From Gemmatimonadota bacterium (GTDB lineage Bacteria > Gemmatimonadota > Gemmatimonadetes > Gemmatimonadales > Gemmatimonadaceae), in NCBI GenBank assembly GCA_028287205.1, contig JAQBQC010000363.1, positions 1 through 6,562 of the forward strand: a DNA stretch of 6,562 nucleotides, given 5' to 3'. This document shows positions 4,737 to 6,562 of this stretch, piece by piece (the first letter of the stretch is position 1; each line of letters starts with the position of its first letter). The position numbers were made by a program, and so were the translations under genes. The notes beneath the pieces were generated by a model that was not told where the DNA came from, did not search any database, and saw only the letters and a list, made by a program, of their open reading frames with translations.

Positions 4737-6562
4737 GCACAGCGCCCAAACCCCGCCCAGGTGATCCGGTCATCACACCGGCGCTCGTCGCGGAGCACGG
4801 ACTCACCGAAGACGAATACGCGCGACTCGTTGCGTTGCTGGACCGCGCACCGACGTTCACCGAGCTCGGGATCGTGAGTGCGCTGTGGAACGAGCACTGC
4901 TCCTACAAGCACTCGCGCACGCACTTGAAGACGCTGCCGACCAAGGCGCCATACGTGCTGCAGGGGCCCGGTGAGAATGCCGGCGTCATCTCGATCGGCG
5001 ACGGCTGGGCTATCGCCTTCAAGATCGAGTCGCACAATCATCCGTCCGCGGTCGAGCCATATCAGGGCGCTGCGACGGGTGTCGGTGGAATTCTGCGCGA
5101 TGTGTTCACGATGGGCGCGCGACCGATTGCGCTGCTCGATTCGCTTCGATTCGGCTCGCTCGATTCGCCGCGCGTGCGTCATCTCTTTGGCGGCGTGGTC
5201 AAGGGAATCGGCGACTACGGAAACTGCGTCGGCATTCCCACCGTGGGCGGCGAGATCGTCTTCGACCCCGCCTACGAGGGAAATCCACTCGTGAACGCGA
5301 TGTGCGTTGGCCTGCTGCGCGAGACGGACCTGATTCGCGCCGCCGCCGAGGGCGTGGGAAACGCGATCATGGCCGTGGGCGCACGCACGGGACGCGATGG
5401 CATTCACGGCGCGTCGTTCGCCTCGGAGGATCTCTCGGAAGCGAGCGAGGCGAAACGGCCGATGGTGCAGGTGGGCGATCCATTCACCGAGAAGCTGTTG
5501 CTCGAAGCGAGCCTCGAGCTCATCGCGAGCGGCCACATCGTCGCCATTCAGGACATGGGCGCCGCGGGGCTCACCTCCTCGTCCGCGGAGATGGCGGCTC
5601 GCGGAGACGTCGGTGTCAGCATCGATACCTCGAAGGTGCCCGTGCGCGAGGAGGGGATGTCGCCGTACGAGATCCTGCTGAGCGAGTCGCAGGAGCGAAT
5701 GCTCGTCGTCGCGAAAAAGGGGCACGAGCCGCAGGTGCGCGAGATTCTCGAGAAGTGGGACCTGAGCGCGGCGGTCATCGGCGAAGTGATCGCGGAGCCC
5801 GTGTATCGGGTCACGGAGGGAGACCGCGTCGTCGCGGAGTTCCCCGGCTCGCAGCTCGTGAGCGACTGTCCGATGTACAACCCGCCCGCGAAGGAAGATC
5901 CCGCCGTGGCAAAGCTTCGCGCGCGCGACGTGCATGCAATCGCCGAGCTTCCCGAAGAGTCCAATCCCGTGTGGACGCTCGAGCGCCTGCTCTCCTCGCC
6001 GACCATCGCGAGCAAGCGCTGGGCGTATCGCCAGTACGACTCGACCGTGCGCACCAGCACCGTGCTCCGCCCCGGCGACGGCGATGCCGCGGTGATCCGT
6101 CTTCGTCACACCGACCGCGCGATCGCGCTCAAGACCGATTGCAACGGGCGCTACGTCTCGCTCGACCCGCGCGTCGGTGCGCAGCTCGCGGTGGCCGAGG
6201 CGGCGCGCAACGTCGCCTGCACCGGTGCGCGGCCGATGGCGATCACGAACTGCCTGAACTTCGGAAACCCCAAGCGCCCGGAGGTCTACTTCCAGTTCAC
6301 GCAGGCCGTGCGCGGCATGGGCGAGGCCTGCGTCGCCCTGGGCACTCCGGTGACCGGGGGCAACGTTTCGTTCTACAACGAGAGTCCGAGTGGCGCTGTG
6401 CACCCCACGCCGGTGGTCGGCATGGTGGGGCTCATCGACTCGCTCGAGCACATCACGCGCTCGGGATTCACCACCGAAGGCGACGACATCGTCCTTCTCG
6501 GCGAGCCGACGGACGAACTGGGCGGCAGCGAGTACCTCGCACGCGTGCACGACGTGGTCGCC
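4733..6562 (+). CDS. purL: FGAM synthase subunit PurL, N-terminal 610 codons (3' end outside window)
   Basis: PurL is the ATP-dependent synthetase subunit that uses ammonia from PurQ to convert FGAR to FGAM. The frame is open to the last base; 610 codons are seen of about 740 expected for the small PurL. By alignment from memory with Bacillus and Mycobacterium PurL, H55 and Y58 in EHCSYKHSR (54-62) belong to the active site. K97, E99 and H101 lie in [10 protein letters not shown] (96-105), and a [12 protein letters not shown] segment (112-123) follows. Later motifs are SESQERM (317-323), LNFGNP (508-513) and [11 protein letters not shown] (540-550). No glutaminase domain is fused, in agreement with separate purQ. 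GTG 4733 is the only usable start before residue 35 and overlaps the upstream stop (GTGA). No Shine-Dalgarno sequence is visible before it, so translation probably depends on ribosomes finishing the upstream gene. Confidence 0.97.
   Translation, partial: MSTAPKPRPGDPVITPALVAEHGLTEDEYARLVALLDRAPTFTELGIVSALWNEHCSYKHSRTHLKTLPTKAPYVLQGPGENAGVISIGDGWAIAFKIESHNHPSAVEPYQGAATGVGGILRDVFTMGARPIALLDSLRFGSLDSPRVRHLFGGVVKGIGDYGNCVGIPTVGGEIVFDPAYEGNPLVNAMCVGLLRETDLIRAAAEGVGNAIMAVGARTGRDGIHGASFASEDLSEASEAKRPMVQVGDPFTEKLLLEASLELIASGHIVAIQDMGAAGLTSSSAEMAARGDVGVSIDTSKVPVREEGMSPYEILLSESQERMLVVAKKGHEPQVREILEKWDLSAAVIGEVIAEPVYRVTEGDRVVAEFPGSQLVSDCPMYNPPAKEDPAVAKLRARDVHAIAELPEESNPVWTLERLLSSPTIASKRWAYRQYDSTVRTSTVLRPGDGDAAVIRLRHTDRAIALKTDCNGRYVSLDPRVGAQLAVAEAARNVACTGARPMAITNCLNFGNPKRPEVYFQFTQAVRGMGEACVALGTPVTGGNVSFYNESPSGAVHPTPVVGMVGLIDSLEHITRSGFTTEGDDIVLLGEPTDELGGSEYLARVHDVVA

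Noticed and set aside
4712..6550. 612-codon open frame on the minus strand opposite purL
   Set aside because: It lies exactly antisense to purL, which has all its family motifs. The product is Arg/His/Ala-rich with no recognisable domain. Long antisense frames are expected opposite GC-rich genes with strong third-position bias.

Overview
This GC-rich window is one uninterrupted, co-directional (+ strand) gene cluster. It runs from inside purB at base 1 to inside purL at base 6562, and no gap between genes exceeds 13 bases. The order is purB (3' part), purC, psd, pssA, purS, purQ, an exported repeat protein of unknown function, and purL (5' part). Six of the seven junctions are 4-base stop/start overlaps (ATGA or GTGA). 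That points to one transcript with translational coupling; its promoter and terminator must lie outside the window.

Organism: this is a high-GC bacterium that makes FGAM synthase as three subunits (PurS, PurQ, small PurL), as in Bacillus and Mycobacterium, and not as the large proteobacterial PurL. PurB is of the human ADSL-like class and PurC of the long, yeast Ade1-like class. A purine operon with PE-synthesis genes inside it, plus an exported BamE/SmpA-like protein, would fit Gemmatimonadota or a related phylum. That placement is an inference from memory, not a database result.

Function: the purine genes cover step 4 (PurSQL: FGAR to FGAM), step 7 (PurC: CAIR plus aspartate to SAICAR) and the two fumarate-releasing lyase steps (PurB: SAICAR to AICAR, adenylosuccinate to AMP). 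Between purC and purS lie the two genes that make phosphatidylethanolamine from CDP-diacylglycerol: PssA makes phosphatidylserine and Psd decarboxylates it. Nucleotide and membrane-lipid synthesis therefore appear to share a transcript.

The least explained part is 3972-4736, a predicted secreted protein between purQ and purL. It has a small BamE/SmpA-like domain followed by Pro/Ser/Thr-rich 12-residue repeats. It is the only gene here with a non-overlapping start, yet its stop codon overlaps the purL start. Two strong inverted repeats lie inside coding sequence: one at the psd/pssA junction next to the pssA ribosome binding site, and one inside the repeat-protein gene. No RNA genes, mobile elements, CRISPR arrays, promoters or terminators were found.
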